Assembly (NCBI GenBank): GCA_947498125.1
Contig: CANMJH010000001.1
Coordinates: forward strand, 1,240,001-1,304,000
DNA from: an uncultured Nioella sp.
Lineage (GTDB): Bacteria; Pseudomonadota; Alphaproteobacteria; Rhodobacterales; Rhodobacteraceae
DNA: 64,000 bases
Direction of reading: 5' to 3'
A program made the position numbers and the translations under genes. Shown piece by piece: positions 24,707 through 33,216 of the stretch; position 1 is the first letter of the stretch, and each line of letters opens with the position of its first letter. A model generated the notes under the pieces. The model saw only the letters and a list, made by a program, of their open reading frames with translations, had not been told where the DNA came from and did no database searches.

Positions 24707-25877
24707 TCTCTCTTGCGGTGTCCATGGTGTCGTTGGCCCTTTTCAAGAATTCGACGAAATCTGCAATTAAAGCCACGTACGCTTTCGTACTCAAACCGTC
24801 AAATCCAGTTTCCTGCACGTTTTGAATTTCAGCTATACTTCCTTCACACGCATCTGACAGACTCATGTTTTGCTGTTTGGTAAGTTCCATCGAGTCAAAC
24901 AGGCTAACCAAATCATCCTGGCTGCCTGGAATTTCGTTAGCCATCAGCATTGATGCACGCTGCATGTCAGACATGCTTTTCATAAACTCAGAGTCCATTT
25001 TGGGAATTTCATGTGCGAGCCAATAAACAAATTCTTCGAATTTTTCAAAAGCACGTGTCGTTAACCGAACCGCCTTCTTTTGAGATCTATTTGGATTTTT
25101 GTTCAAGCCATCGAGTTCCCGCAAGGCGTCGAGCAACAGTTTCGAAAACTCATTAGTTTTTAATCCTACGGTATTAAGTCGACCTGTGTAGCTATTTAGC
25201 AAAATTGTCGCATCTTTAAATAGGAAACTGCTCGAAACGTCAGGGTCAGCACGTAGCAGTTTCTCTAGGTTCTTGAGGTGGTTGTATGGTTTCAGATCGG
25301 TATATTTGGTAACTGGAGTTATTGGTTCCACCTGCCCCCGGTAATCAACGCTCTCGAGCAACTCAAAGATTGATTTTTGAAGACCAGACCGAACAAGAAC
25401 CTGCAATTGAGCTAAATCTTCGAATTTCCGATAGTAGACTCCATAATTTTCGAGCTTATTGCGAAACTCTTTTACCCGTCCATATTGCGCTAAATCCACA
25501 TTGTCTAAATCTACCTTAGCAGACGAAAAGTAGAATTGGATTTTTGGTTCGCCTTTTTCCGTATTTTCTTTAATGGCCTCTTCGAACTCTTCCTCGGTTC
25601 CAGATTCGTACTTTCCGGTACTCGTTCCAAAATATGTTCCCATCAATCCCAAGTAAATGTCATAAGAACCAACTTGCGCAGAAATTGCTGCCTGTGACCT
25701 TTCGGCCCGGGCGCTAATTGAGTGCGTTTCCCATTTCACTGGATCGACACGGAACCCCTTTATCTGCCCTAGATCTTGCGTAATTTGATTGCAAATTTCC
25801 GTAACTATTTCGCGTTCTTTCTGAAGGTCTCCCGGAGAAGATATAAAGACACGAATATTCCGAATTGAATCTACCAT
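24687..25877 (-). CDS. DUF4062 domain protein, probably acquired
   Basis: 396 residues. The N-terminus (IRVFISSPGDLQKERE, then YDIYLGLMGTYFG and GTEEEFEEA, about residues 7-115) is a DUF4062 domain, a TIR-like fold usually found at the front of NTPase (STAND) signalling or defence proteins. Here no P-loop follows; the rest is helical with Lys/Glu-rich stretches and no family I recognise. The gene is visibly AT-richer than its neighbours and uses A/T-ending codons, pointing to transfer. It lies 23 bases downstream of thyX. A defence role is only inferred. Confidence 0.75.
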   Translation of the reverse strand: MVDSIRNIRVFISSPGDLQKEREIVTEICNQITQDLGQIKGFRVDPVKWETHSISARAERSQAAISAQVGSYDIYLGLMGTYFGTSTGKYESGTEEEFEEAIKENTEKGEPKIQFYFSSAKVDLDNVDLAQYGRVKEFRNKLENYGVYYRKFEDLAQLQVLVRSGLQKSIFELLESVDYRGQVEPITPVTKYTDLKPYNHLKNLEKLLRADPDVSSSFLFKDATILLNSYTGRLNTVGLKTNEFSKLLLDALRELDGLNKNPNRSQKKAVRLTTRAFEKFEEFVYWLAHEIPKMDSEFMKSMSDMQRASMLMANEIPGSQDDLVSLFDSMELTKQQNMSLSDACEGSIAEIQNVQETGFDGLSTKAYVALIADFVEFLKRANDTMDTARETVLGGG

Positions 25878-25900
25878 TATTTAACAACTTTCTTTTGTGA

Positions 25901-26806
25901 TCACCCCAAAATCCCCTCAAACTCCCGCCATTCCCCCTTCGACATCCCAGACGTCTCTTGCGTCACCTTCTCGCCTGCCAGCATGCGGCGCAGGCAGTCG
26001 ACGCCTTTGCCCGAGATTTGCACGCCGCCCATGCGGTAATCCTCGAAGGCCGAATAGGCCGCCGGGACCCAGTCCTTGACCATTTCGCAGATCGCATCGG
26101 CATAGACGCGGATTTCGTATTGGGCGTGGGAATCGGCGCGCAGGCGCAGGAAGTGGAACAGGTTGTGCAGATCGACCTTCCAATACCATTGCGTATAGAC
26201 ATTGGCGGGCAGGTTCATGCGGGCAAGCTCCCGCGCTAGCCCGGCCTGACCGTCCTGCGACAGCATCTCTTCATAATGATCATAGGCGCGGTCGCTATCC
26301 TGTTTCAGCATCCGCAGCACACGCTCGGCCTCTTCGCCTTGCAGCGTCTCGCCCCGGCCCTGATTGTTGACCACCGATTGCGCGGCCAGCGCGTCGGGTT
26401 CGGGGATATAAAACTCACGATCCAAAATCGAATAGCGGGCCGAGTATTCATTCACATTGGCGGTCCGGTGGCGGATCCACTGGCGCGCCACAAAGACCGG
26501 CAGCTTCACATGCAGCTTGATCTCGCACATCTCAAACGGGGTCGAATGCCAGTGACGCATCAAATAGCGGATCAGCCCGGCATCGCTTTGCACATGTTTG
26601 GTCCCCGCCCCATAGCTGACGCGCGCGGCCTGCACGATGGCGCTATCGTCGCCCATATAGTCGACAACCCGCACGAACCCGTGGTCCAGCACCTCTTTTG
26701 GCGTATAAAGATGTTTCTCCATTCCCGGAGACACCGCGCGCAAAGTGGGTTGCGCTTCGGCGCGCGCTGCGGTGATATCGGCCAATTGTTCGTCGCTAAG
26801 CGGCAT
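25901..26806 (-). CDS. thyX: FAD-dependent thymidylate synthase ThyX
   Basis: Makes dTMP from dUMP with methylenetetrahydrofolate and reduced FAD. 301 residues. The ThyX motif RHR-x7-S appears as [13 protein letters not shown] (about 137-149), and [24 protein letters not shown] precedes it in the usual order. The frame extends 27 codons upstream, but [11 protein letters not shown] at 26806 fits family starts, with a weak AGAAAGA ribosome site. Divergent from the DUF817 gene; the DUF4062 gene follows it. Confidence 0.96.
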   Translation of the reverse strand: MPLSDEQLADITAARAEAQPTLRAVSPGMEKHLYTPKEVLDHGFVRVVDYMGDDSAIVQAARVSYGAGTKHVQSDAGLIRYLMRHWHSTPFEMCEIKLHVKLPVFVARQWIRHRTANVNEYSARYSILDREFYIPEPDALAAQSVVNNQGRGETLQGEEAERVLRMLKQDSDRAYDHYEEMLSQDGQAGLARELARMNLPANVYTQWYWKVDLHNLFHFLRLRADSHAQYEIRVYADAICEMVKDWVPAAYSAFEDYRMGGVQISGKGVDCLRRMLAGEKVTQETSGMSKGEWREFEGILG

Positions 26807-26895
26807 TTCAGATCTTTCTATTCCGGGGAATCGCGTTTCCCCACATTTTGCATCACTTCGGCGGGAAACCGCAACATAAAGGGTCATCTTTTACC

Positions 26896-27780
26896 ATGAT
26901 GGATCGTGGAACCCTCTGGATTGAACAGAAACTTGGGCCCCGATTGCGGGCAGACTGGCGGCCTTGGGTGGCTGAATTTGCCCTTTTCTGGGTGAAACAG
27001 GCATGGTCCGCCGCGTTTTCGATCGCGTTTTTGCTGGCGATCACGATCTCAACCCTGATCTGGAACCCCGATTGGGCATTGGCGCGCTATGATGCGTTGT
27101 TTCTGGTCGCCATCGCCTTGCAGGTGTCCTTCATCTATTTCCGGCTGGAACATTGGGAAGAGGTGAAAGTTATCTTCCTCTTCCACATCACCGGCACAGT
27201 GATGGAGATCTACAAGCTGGCCCACGGATCTTGGGATTACCCCGAAAACGGCATGATGGAACTGGGGGGAGTGCCGCTCTTTTCAGGGTTCATGTATGCC
27301 TGCGTCGGCAGCTATATCGCGCGGGTCATCCGAATTTTCGACATGAAATTCGCGCCTTACCCGCCGTTTTGGATGACGGCCCTTTTGGCGGGTCTGATCT
27401 ATCTGAACTTCTTCACTCATCATTACCTGCCCGATATCCGGCTGGCGCTTTTTGCGGCCACGATCGCGCTCTTCTGGCGAACCCGGATCTGGTTCTTTCC
27501 GGTCTCTGCCCCGCGCTGGATGCCGCTGCCGCTGGCTGCGCTGTTGTCGGCGCTGTTCATTTGGGCCGCCGAAAACGTCGGCACCTTTACCCGAACATGG
27601 GCCTATCCCGGTCAGGGCCAGTTCGAGCTGGTCTCCTTCTCCATGCTCGGAAGCTGGTATTTGCTGCTCTATGTCAGCTTCGTCACCGTGACACTTGTGA
27701 TGCGCGATCAGCTGCTGGCGCATCCCATCCGCCCCGCCCCACGCGAAGTTTACCGCGCTGCCCCCGCGACAAGCGGGTAA
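26896..27780 (+). CDS. DUF817 family integral membrane protein
   Basis: 294 residues, seven to nine membrane helices, of the DUF817 family. Recognisable stretches are FALFWVKQAWSAAF, HITGTVMEIYKLAHGSWDYPE, GVPLFSGFMYACVGSYI and WAAENVGTFTRTWAYPGQ, with conserved charged and aromatic residues inside the membrane. The family is uncharacterised. Starts at 26896 or the adjacent ATG at 26899; the longer frame to 26848 overlaps the thyX promoter side and is less likely. Confidence 0.85.
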   Translation: MMDRGTLWIEQKLGPRLRADWRPWVAEFALFWVKQAWSAAFSIAFLLAITISTLIWNPDWALARYDALFLVAIALQVSFIYFRLEHWEEVKVIFLFHITGTVMEIYKLAHGSWDYPENGMMELGGVPLFSGFMYACVGSYIARVIRIFDMKFAPYPPFWMTALLAGLIYLNFFTHHYLPDIRLALFAATIALFWRTRIWFFPVSAPRWMPLPLAALLSALFIWAAENVGTFTRTWAYPGQGQFELVSFSMLGSWYLLLYVSFVTVTLVMRDQLLAHPIRPAPREVYRAAPATSG

Positions 27781-27819
27781 TGCCGCGCTAAGCTTGCCCA
27801 GACAGTACAGGGAAGACTT

Positions 27820-28248
27820 ATGACAATTCGCTATTTACACACGATGGTTCGGGTAAAAGACCTGGATGCAAGCATCGCCTTTTTTAATCTTCTCGGCCTC
27901 GAAGAGATCCGCCGCCGCGACAGCGAAGGCGGCCGCTTCACGCTGGTCTTTATGGCTGCGCCCGGCCAGCACGACACCCCGGTTGAACTGACTTATAACT
28001 GGGATGGGGATGAGGGGCTGCCCTCCGATAGCCGTCATTTCGGACATCTGGCTTACCGCGTTCCGAATATCTATGATCTGTGCGCGAAGCTGATGGAGGC
28101 CGGTGTCACCATCAACCGCCCACCGCGCGATGGCCATATGGCCTTTGTCCGGTCCCCCGATAATGTCTCGATCGAACTGATCCAGGAAGCGCCCGATCTG
28201 CCGCCTGCCGAACCCTGGGCCAGCATGGAAAATACCGGGCATTGGTGA
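27820..28248 (+). CDS. gloA: VOC-family lactoylglutathione lyase (glyoxalase I)
   Basis: 142 residues of the vicinal oxygen chelate fold: two beta-alpha-beta-beta-beta modules. Likely metal ligands are His7 (RYLHTMVRV), Glu in PVELTYNW, His in RHFGHLAYRV and Glu in SIELIQEA. The YNW and NTGHW features match bacterial GloA, which converts the methylglyoxal-glutathione hemithioacetal to lactoylglutathione. Its TGA overlaps the GTG start of the DUF1194 gene. Confidence 0.92.
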   Translation: MTIRYLHTMVRVKDLDASIAFFNLLGLEEIRRRDSEGGRFTLVFMAAPGQHDTPVELTYNWDGDEGLPSDSRHFGHLAYRVPNIYDLCAKLMEAGVTINRPPRDGHMAFVRSPDNVSIELIQEAPDLPPAEPWASMENTGHW

Positions 28249-28925
28249 TCCGGGCGGCGATATCCGCGCTTTTTCTATTGGGCGCATTGCCGGCAGCCGC
28301 GCAAGAGTGCCGCCTTGCCCTGCTTTTGGCCCTTGATGTGTCATCGTCGGTTGACGCCCATGAACACACCTTGCAGCGCGACGGGCTGACCGCAGCGCTG
28401 CAAGCGCCCGAAGTTCTGGAACCGCTTTTGAACGGCCCCGGCCCGGTCGCGATTTCCGTTTACGAATGGTCCGGCCGTTTTCAGCAAACCATGATCGCAC
28501 CTTGGCAATTGATCGAGACCGAGGCCGACCTCGCACCGATCCTGACGGCGCTGCAAACCGTTCCGCGCGTATCAGAGGAGCATCCAACAGCCATTGGATA
28601 TGCCATTGGCTACGCCGCCGAGCTTTTTGAGACCGCACCGTCTTGCCTGTTTCAAACGCTGGATATCGCAGGCGATGGCGAAAACAATGATGGCTTCCCG
28701 CCCCATCTGGCCTATGATCATTTCCCCCTTTACGGCGTAACGGTGAATGGATTGGCCATTGATGGCTCCAGCCCTGATATCCTGACCTATTACGAGCGCC
28801 ACGTGATCCATGGGCCCGGCTCATTCGTCGAATATGCCGCCACCTATGATGATTTCGAGCAGGCGATGCGTCGCAAGCTCGAACGGGAATTACGGGTCAT
28901 GACGCTTGGGCTGTTGACGCCCTAA
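28245..28925 (+). CDS. DUF1194 (von Willebrand A-like) exported protein
   Basis: 226 residues with a signal peptide (about 1-20, ALPAAAQE) and a VWA-like domain: ALDVSSSVDAHEH is the MIDAS-type DxSxS motif. DUF1194 proteins are periplasmic and uncharacterised. I place the start at the GTG at 28245, which overlaps the gloA stop (GTGA); a TTG one codon earlier is also in frame. Two mature cysteines (after the signal and near residue 127) may bond. Coupled translation with gloA suggests a shared transcript. Confidence 0.82.
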   Translation: MIRAAISALFLLGALPAAAQECRLALLLALDVSSSVDAHEHTLQRDGLTAALQAPEVLEPLLNGPGPVAISVYEWSGRFQQTMIAPWQLIETEADLAPILTALQTVPRVSEEHPTAIGYAIGYAAELFETAPSCLFQTLDIAGDGENNDGFPPHLAYDHFPLYGVTVNGLAIDGSSPDILTYYERHVIHGPGSFVEYAATYDDFEQAMRRKLERELRVMTLGLLTP

Positions 28926-28934
28926 GGGGGACAA

Positions 28935-28975
28935 GGGGGCAGCGCCCCCATTGGGGTGGGCGGGCGGGCCCGCCC
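28935..28975. terminator. GC-rich paired hairpins between convergent genes
   Basis: GGGGGC-AGC-GCCCCC (28935-28949) is followed by the perfect palindrome GGGCGGGCCCGCCC (28962-28975). They sit between the stops at 28925 and 28982. No T-run follows; such G/C hairpins are common at convergent gene ends in this group and probably block transcription both ways. Confidence 0.55.
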
Positions 28976-28981
28976 AAACCC

Positions 28982-29335
28982 TCAAACCGGCAAAAGCGCC
29001 GCGCCGACGCGCCGGCCCTCGGATAAAAGCACATTATAGGTCCGCGCCGCTGAAGGCGACGACATCACCTCAACCCCGATCCCTGCGCTCTCAAGCGCCT
29101 CGCGGGCCGCTGTCGGCAAAAACGCGATCTCAGCGCCCATGCCAACCAGCAAAACGTCAATCTCACCTGCCAGCGCCAAAAGCGGGCCTTGATCGGCAAG
29201 CCCGGCCCAAGGCGCAATCCGGTCGGGCAAACATAAGATCGCGCCGTCGTAAATCGTGCCGCCAACCCGGAAAAACCCCGGCCCATAGCCATCAATCGGC
29301 GCTGCGGCCCCGTATTGAATTTCGGTCAATTGCAT
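28982..29335 (-). CDS. Mth938-like (DUF498/NDUFAF3-like) protein
   Basis: 117 residues of the Mth938-like fold. Typical segments are YGPGFFRVGG, LLVGMGAEIAFLP and VEVMSSPSAARTYNVLLSEGRRVGAALLP. The eukaryotic relative NDUFAF3 is a complex I assembly factor, so a role in membrane complex assembly is conceivable but unproven. In alphaproteobacteria it often follows secDF, as here: it is the last gene of the yajC-secD-secF-permease unit, 10 bases after the permease stop. Confidence 0.85.
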   Translation of the reverse strand: MQLTEIQYGAAAPIDGYGPGFFRVGGTIYDGAILCLPDRIAPWAGLADQGPLLALAGEIDVLLVGMGAEIAFLPTAAREALESAGIGVEVMSSPSAARTYNVLLSEGRRVGAALLPV

Positions 29336-29345
29336 GGCGCGCTCC

Positions 29346-30098
29346 TTAGTCCCAAAACGGCAATCCCATAACGGCTGATACCGCGATTATCGCATAGGCC
29401 ACAATGCGGTAAACCCGCTCGTATTCAGGTCGGAATATCCAGCCACCGATGAAATTTCCCAAAAGATACGGCCCTGTCAGGATCACACCTGCCGTCACCG
29501 CCACAAGGCTGAGCTGAGCGGAGATCCCCAAAAGCGCCATCATCAACATATCTGCAGATAAGAGGTATAAAAGCAGCGTCGCGCGAATGACCTTCGCCGG
29601 ATGCGCCGAGGCCATATAAACCGCAATCACCGGCGGGCCCGGCAGCCCCACTGCGCCAAAAAGAAACCCGCCAAGCGCGCCCGTCGCAAAGATCACCTTC
29701 CGCGTCAGAACGCCTGCATAACGCCAGCCCCCCGCCAGCAGCACCAACAGCGCCAAAGTCAGGAAAGAAACCGCAAAGCGAAACGCTTCAGGCGAGACAT
29801 TGACTAGTATCAACAGACCTATTGGCAGAGCCAAAACCAGCCCGCCGATCAGCCATTTAATATCGCCAAGATGCGCATCCCGCAGGGCGCGAGGGATATT
29901 TGGCAAAGGGCCGAAAAGGTCCATGACCGTCAGCGTCACCAATGCCGAAACCGGGCTCAGGAACTGGCCTGCGACGGGCAAATAGATCATCGCCGTCCCA
30001 AAACCAGAAAAGCCGCGCACAATGCCCGCGACCAATCCAGTTAATGCCAGCCAGTACAGCCCCGGCAAAGCCAGAGCTGCGCTAAGCCACTCAGGCAT
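29346..30098 (-). CDS. TauE/SafE family sulfite/anion permease
   Basis: 250 residues with seven to eight membrane helices and the TauE/SafE repeats (GIVRGFSGFGTAMIYLPVAG and GALGGFLFGAVGLPGPPVIAVYMAS). The family moves sulfite, sulfoacetate or other organosulfur anions. No sulfur catabolic gene is adjacent, so the substrate is unknown. Its start overlaps the secF stop by eight bases, and Mth938-like follows, so it is part of the sec operon by position. Confidence 0.87.
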   Translation of the reverse strand: MPEWLSAALALPGLYWLALTGLVAGIVRGFSGFGTAMIYLPVAGQFLSPVSALVTLTVMDLFGPLPNIPRALRDAHLGDIKWLIGGLVLALPIGLLILVNVSPEAFRFAVSFLTLALLVLLAGGWRYAGVLTRKVIFATGALGGFLFGAVGLPGPPVIAVYMASAHPAKVIRATLLLYLLSADMLMMALLGISAQLSLVAVTAGVILTGPYLLGNFIGGWIFRPEYERVYRIVAYAIIAVSAVMGLPFWD

Positions 30099-31059
30099 CT
30101 ATATTGGCAAATTGCGTGCCAGCGCCACCATCCGGCTTGGACCAGTCGCGCTTCACGCCAAGCTTCAGCAACGCAGCAGAGGCCACAAAAACCGAACTAT
30201 ATGTGCCGACAATCACACCCCAGATCATCGCGAAAACAAAGCCGCGGATCACATCGCCGCCCAAAACAAACAACGATATCAGGGCGATCAATGTCGTTAC
30301 CGACGTCATGACCGTCCGGCTTAGCGTTTCGTTGATGGAAAGGTTCAGAACCTCACGCAGCTCGCGCTTTTTATACTTACGCAGGTTTTCCCGCACCCGG
30401 TCAAAAACCACCACCGTATCGTTCAGCGAATAGCCCACGATGGTCAAAAGCGCCGCGATAATTGCCAGATCAAAACGGATTTGCAGGGCGCTGAATATCC
30501 CGATTGTCAGGATCACGTCATGCACAAGCGCGGCAACCGCGCCAAGGCTGAACTGCCATTCAAAGCGCAGCCAAATATAGATCAGCACCGCACCGATTGC
30601 CAAACAGACGGCGATGACAGCGGCCTGCACCAATTCGCCCGAAACCGTTGGACCAACGCTTTCAACCGAGGGGAAGGTGATCGTCGGATCAACCTCGGCC
30701 AAAGCCGCCTGAACCAGCGCAATGGTTTCAGGGCTAATCGCCTCATCACCATCCTGCGCCTGGATCGAGATCGAGGCGACATGCTGATCCTCGTCAAAGG
30801 TTGGATCTGTGACGCCCACAATCGTGACATCGCCCAGTTCCATATCGCTCAGGGCCGCGCGGTACGCGCCCACATCAACCGGCGTTTCCGCATCGGTCCG
30901 GATCGTTGTGCCGCCGCGAAAATCAATGCCGAAATTTAGACCCATCATGAAGAAGAGCACGACCGACAAAACAACCGCGATGCTCGACGCACCCAGCGTG
31001 ACAGTCGACAGGCGGAAGAAATCCCAAGACGTTTCCGAGGGGACAAGCTTAAGACGCAT
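30091..31059 (-). CDS. secF: Protein translocase subunit SecF
   Basis: 322 residues, six membrane helices. RND-family partner of SecD that uses proton motive force to pull secreted proteins across. Seen: SecF signature MGLNFGIDFRGGT (about 41-53), the periplasmic P4-like region, and the second half with YSLNDTVVVFDRVREN and RTVMTSVTTLIALISL. Four bases or fewer from secD (stop 31063), so coupled. Confidence 0.96.
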   Translation of the reverse strand: MRLKLVPSETSWDFFRLSTVTLGASSIAVVLSVVLFFMMGLNFGIDFRGGTTIRTDAETPVDVGAYRAALSDMELGDVTIVGVTDPTFDEDQHVASISIQAQDGDEAISPETIALVQAALAEVDPTITFPSVESVGPTVSGELVQAAVIAVCLAIGAVLIYIWLRFEWQFSLGAVAALVHDVILTIGIFSALQIRFDLAIIAALLTIVGYSLNDTVVVFDRVRENLRKYKKRELREVLNLSINETLSRTVMTSVTTLIALISLFVLGGDVIRGFVFAMIWGVIVGTYSSVFVASAALLKLGVKRDWSKPDGGAGTQFANIDA

Positions 31060-31062
31060 CGG

Positions 31063-32727
31063 TTACACCTCGATTGTTTTAGGACGACGACGCTCGAACC
31101 ACATCACCACGATCAGCCGGGTAACGAAAAGCGCCGTAAAGACGGATGTGATAATCCCCAGACCCAGCGTAATCGCAAAGCCGCGCACCGGGCCCGAGCC
31201 CATGGCAAAAAGGATCACCGCAGTGATGAAGGTCGTGATATTCGCGTCGTAGATCGCGGAACGGGCCTTTTCATAGCCCAGCTCAATCGCGCGGCTTGGC
31301 CCTTTGGCGGTCTTCAGCTCTTCTCGGATCCGTTCAAAGATCAGAACATTGGCATCCACCGCCATCCCGATTGTCAGAACAATTCCGGCGATCCCCGGCA
31401 GGGTCAAAGTGGCCCCAATCAGGCTGAGCAGGCCAAAGATAAGGCCCACATTGATGATCAACGCGATATTGGCAAACAGACCAAACAGGCCATAGCTCAG
31501 GCCCATAAAGACCAGAACCGCGATGCCAGCAACTGTGGCAGCGGTCTGGCCGGCGGCGATACTATCGGCGCCCAGCTCTGGCCCAATGGTGCGTTCTTCC
31601 AGAAAGGTCAGCTCGGCAGGCAAGGCGCCCGCGCGCAGCAAGATCGCCAGATTGGTTGAGCTTTCCACCGAGAAGTTCCCGGTGATTTGCCCCGACCCGC
31701 CACAAATAGGCTCGCGGATCTGCGGGGCGGTCAGAACCTCGCCATCCAGTGCGATTGCAAAGAACGAGCGGACATTGTCCTGACTATATTCACAGAAGCG
31801 GCGTGATCCGATCCCATCCAGCGTAAAGTTCACGGACGGCTGGCTGTTCTGGTCAAAGCCAGGCTGCGCATCTGTCAGGTTTTCGCCTGTCAGCGTTGGA
31901 GATTCCTCAAGACGGTAGAATTCGGACTCATCATCCGCATCCGGCAAAATGATTTCGCGCGACGCTGTATCATCTTCCAGACTGCTTGCGCTGCCGGTCA
32001 CAGGGTGGAACGTCAGGCGCGCCGTTGTTCCGATCAGCGCCTTTAGCTCTTCGGCTGACCCGACACCGGGAACCTGAATAAGAATACGGTCCGTGCCCTG
32101 CCGCTGAATGGTTGGCTCACGCGTCCCGGCTTCATCGACCCGGCGGCGAATGATTTCCAGCGATTGCTGCATGGTCCGGTCATCGGTCGCGGCACGCTCG
32201 GCTTCGGACAAAGTGACAATCACAATGTCGCCCTCACCGCGAATATCCAGCGTTTGCGCGCCCACACCGGTTACGCTTGCAACAGGCTGCGACAAGGTCC
32301 GTGCGGCGGCCACCGCTTCGGCCAAACCGGAAGCGTCCGAGATTTGCACCCAAAGCTCACCGGCTGGCGCATCCTGACGGCGGATCGTGCCAATCGTTTC
32401 GCGTTCTTCGCGCAGCACATCGCGCAAGGCCGGCCACAGGCTGTCCATCCGCGATGTATACACATCCTCAACATGGACCTGCGCCAACAAATGCGCCCCG
32501 CCCCGAAGATCCAACCCCAGATTGACCAGACCCGAAGGCAGGAAACTGGGCCATTCATCCAGATCTGCCTGCAACTCATCGGTCACGGCATCCGTTAAGT
32601 CGATCTCGGCAGCGGCGTCATTATGGGTTTCTACACGATCGTAGAAAAAGTTTGGCATCGCCAAACCCAGACCCAAGGCGATCACGCCCCAGATCAGCAC
32701 CCGGTTCCATAGAGGGATGTTGAGCAT
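31063..32727 (-). CDS. secD: Protein translocase subunit SecD
   Basis: 554 residues. N-terminal helix, the large periplasmic domain starting NLGLDLRGGAHLLAQV (about 70-85), and the C-terminal membrane domain with VDANVLIFERIREELK. Length is slightly below that of E. coli SecD, normal for the group. Works with SecF and YajC next to SecYEG. Placed between yajC (31-base gap) and secF. Confidence 0.97.
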   Translation of the reverse strand: MLNIPLWNRVLIWGVIALGLGLAMPNFFYDRVETHNDAAAEIDLTDAVTDELQADLDEWPSFLPSGLVNLGLDLRGGAHLLAQVHVEDVYTSRMDSLWPALRDVLREERETIGTIRRQDAPAGELWVQISDASGLAEAVAAARTLSQPVASVTGVGAQTLDIRGEGDIVIVTLSEAERAATDDRTMQQSLEIIRRRVDEAGTREPTIQRQGTDRILIQVPGVGSAEELKALIGTTARLTFHPVTGSASSLEDDTASREIILPDADDESEFYRLEESPTLTGENLTDAQPGFDQNSQPSVNFTLDGIGSRRFCEYSQDNVRSFFAIALDGEVLTAPQIREPICGGSGQITGNFSVESSTNLAILLRAGALPAELTFLEERTIGPELGADSIAAGQTAATVAGIAVLVFMGLSYGLFGLFANIALIINVGLIFGLLSLIGATLTLPGIAGIVLTIGMAVDANVLIFERIREELKTAKGPSRAIELGYEKARSAIYDANITTFITAVILFAMGSGPVRGFAITLGLGIITSVFTALFVTRLIVVMWFERRRPKTIEV

Positions 32728-32758
32728 TATCGCGCCTTAAGTCCTGAGGGTTTTGGGA

Positions 32759-33040
32759 TTATTCCGAAGCCGGTTCGGTTTTGTTGAGCACGCGCACGAT
32801 GGTCGAGCGTACAACACGCACCTTCACACCATCTGCGATTTCAACTTCAAGCTCTTCGTCATCCTTGACCTTAACGACCTTGCCGAAAAACCCGCCAGAG
32901 GTGACGATCTGGTCGCCCCGGCGCAGGGCCGCAACCATCGCTTCATGCGCTTTGCGCTGCTGCTGCTGGGGGCGGATCATCAGGAAATACATGATCACAA
33001 CGATCAGAATGAGGGGGATAAAGCTGCCGATGGCATCCAT
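32759..33040 (-). CDS. yajC: Preprotein translocase subunit YajC
   Basis: 93 residues: one N-terminal helix (about 5-22, FIPLILIVVIMYFLMIRPQQQQRK), then a small soluble domain with LRRGDQIVTSGGFFGKVVKVKDDEELEVEIADGVKV in the usual order. Binds SecDF. First gene of the operon; divergent from the pentapeptide-repeat gene across about 176 bases. Confidence 0.96.
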   Translation of the reverse strand: MDAIGSFIPLILIVVIMYFLMIRPQQQQRKAHEAMVAALRRGDQIVTSGGFFGKVVKVKDDEELEVEIADGVKVRVVRSTIVRVLNKTEPASE

Positions 33041-33216
33041 TGTGGCGCGTCCTTTATTTTATGGCTCACAGAGGGCCATCTTGCGCGCCCCCTATCAAAT
33101 CGGCGGCACGTTACTTTGGCCTTGGGGAAAGCACAAGGCGCGGCGGCCCGAAAACCCCCTCCCCAAAGCGGTTCTCTTTGGCATATGGTTGGACAGGACC
33201 AAAAGGGCAATGCGTG

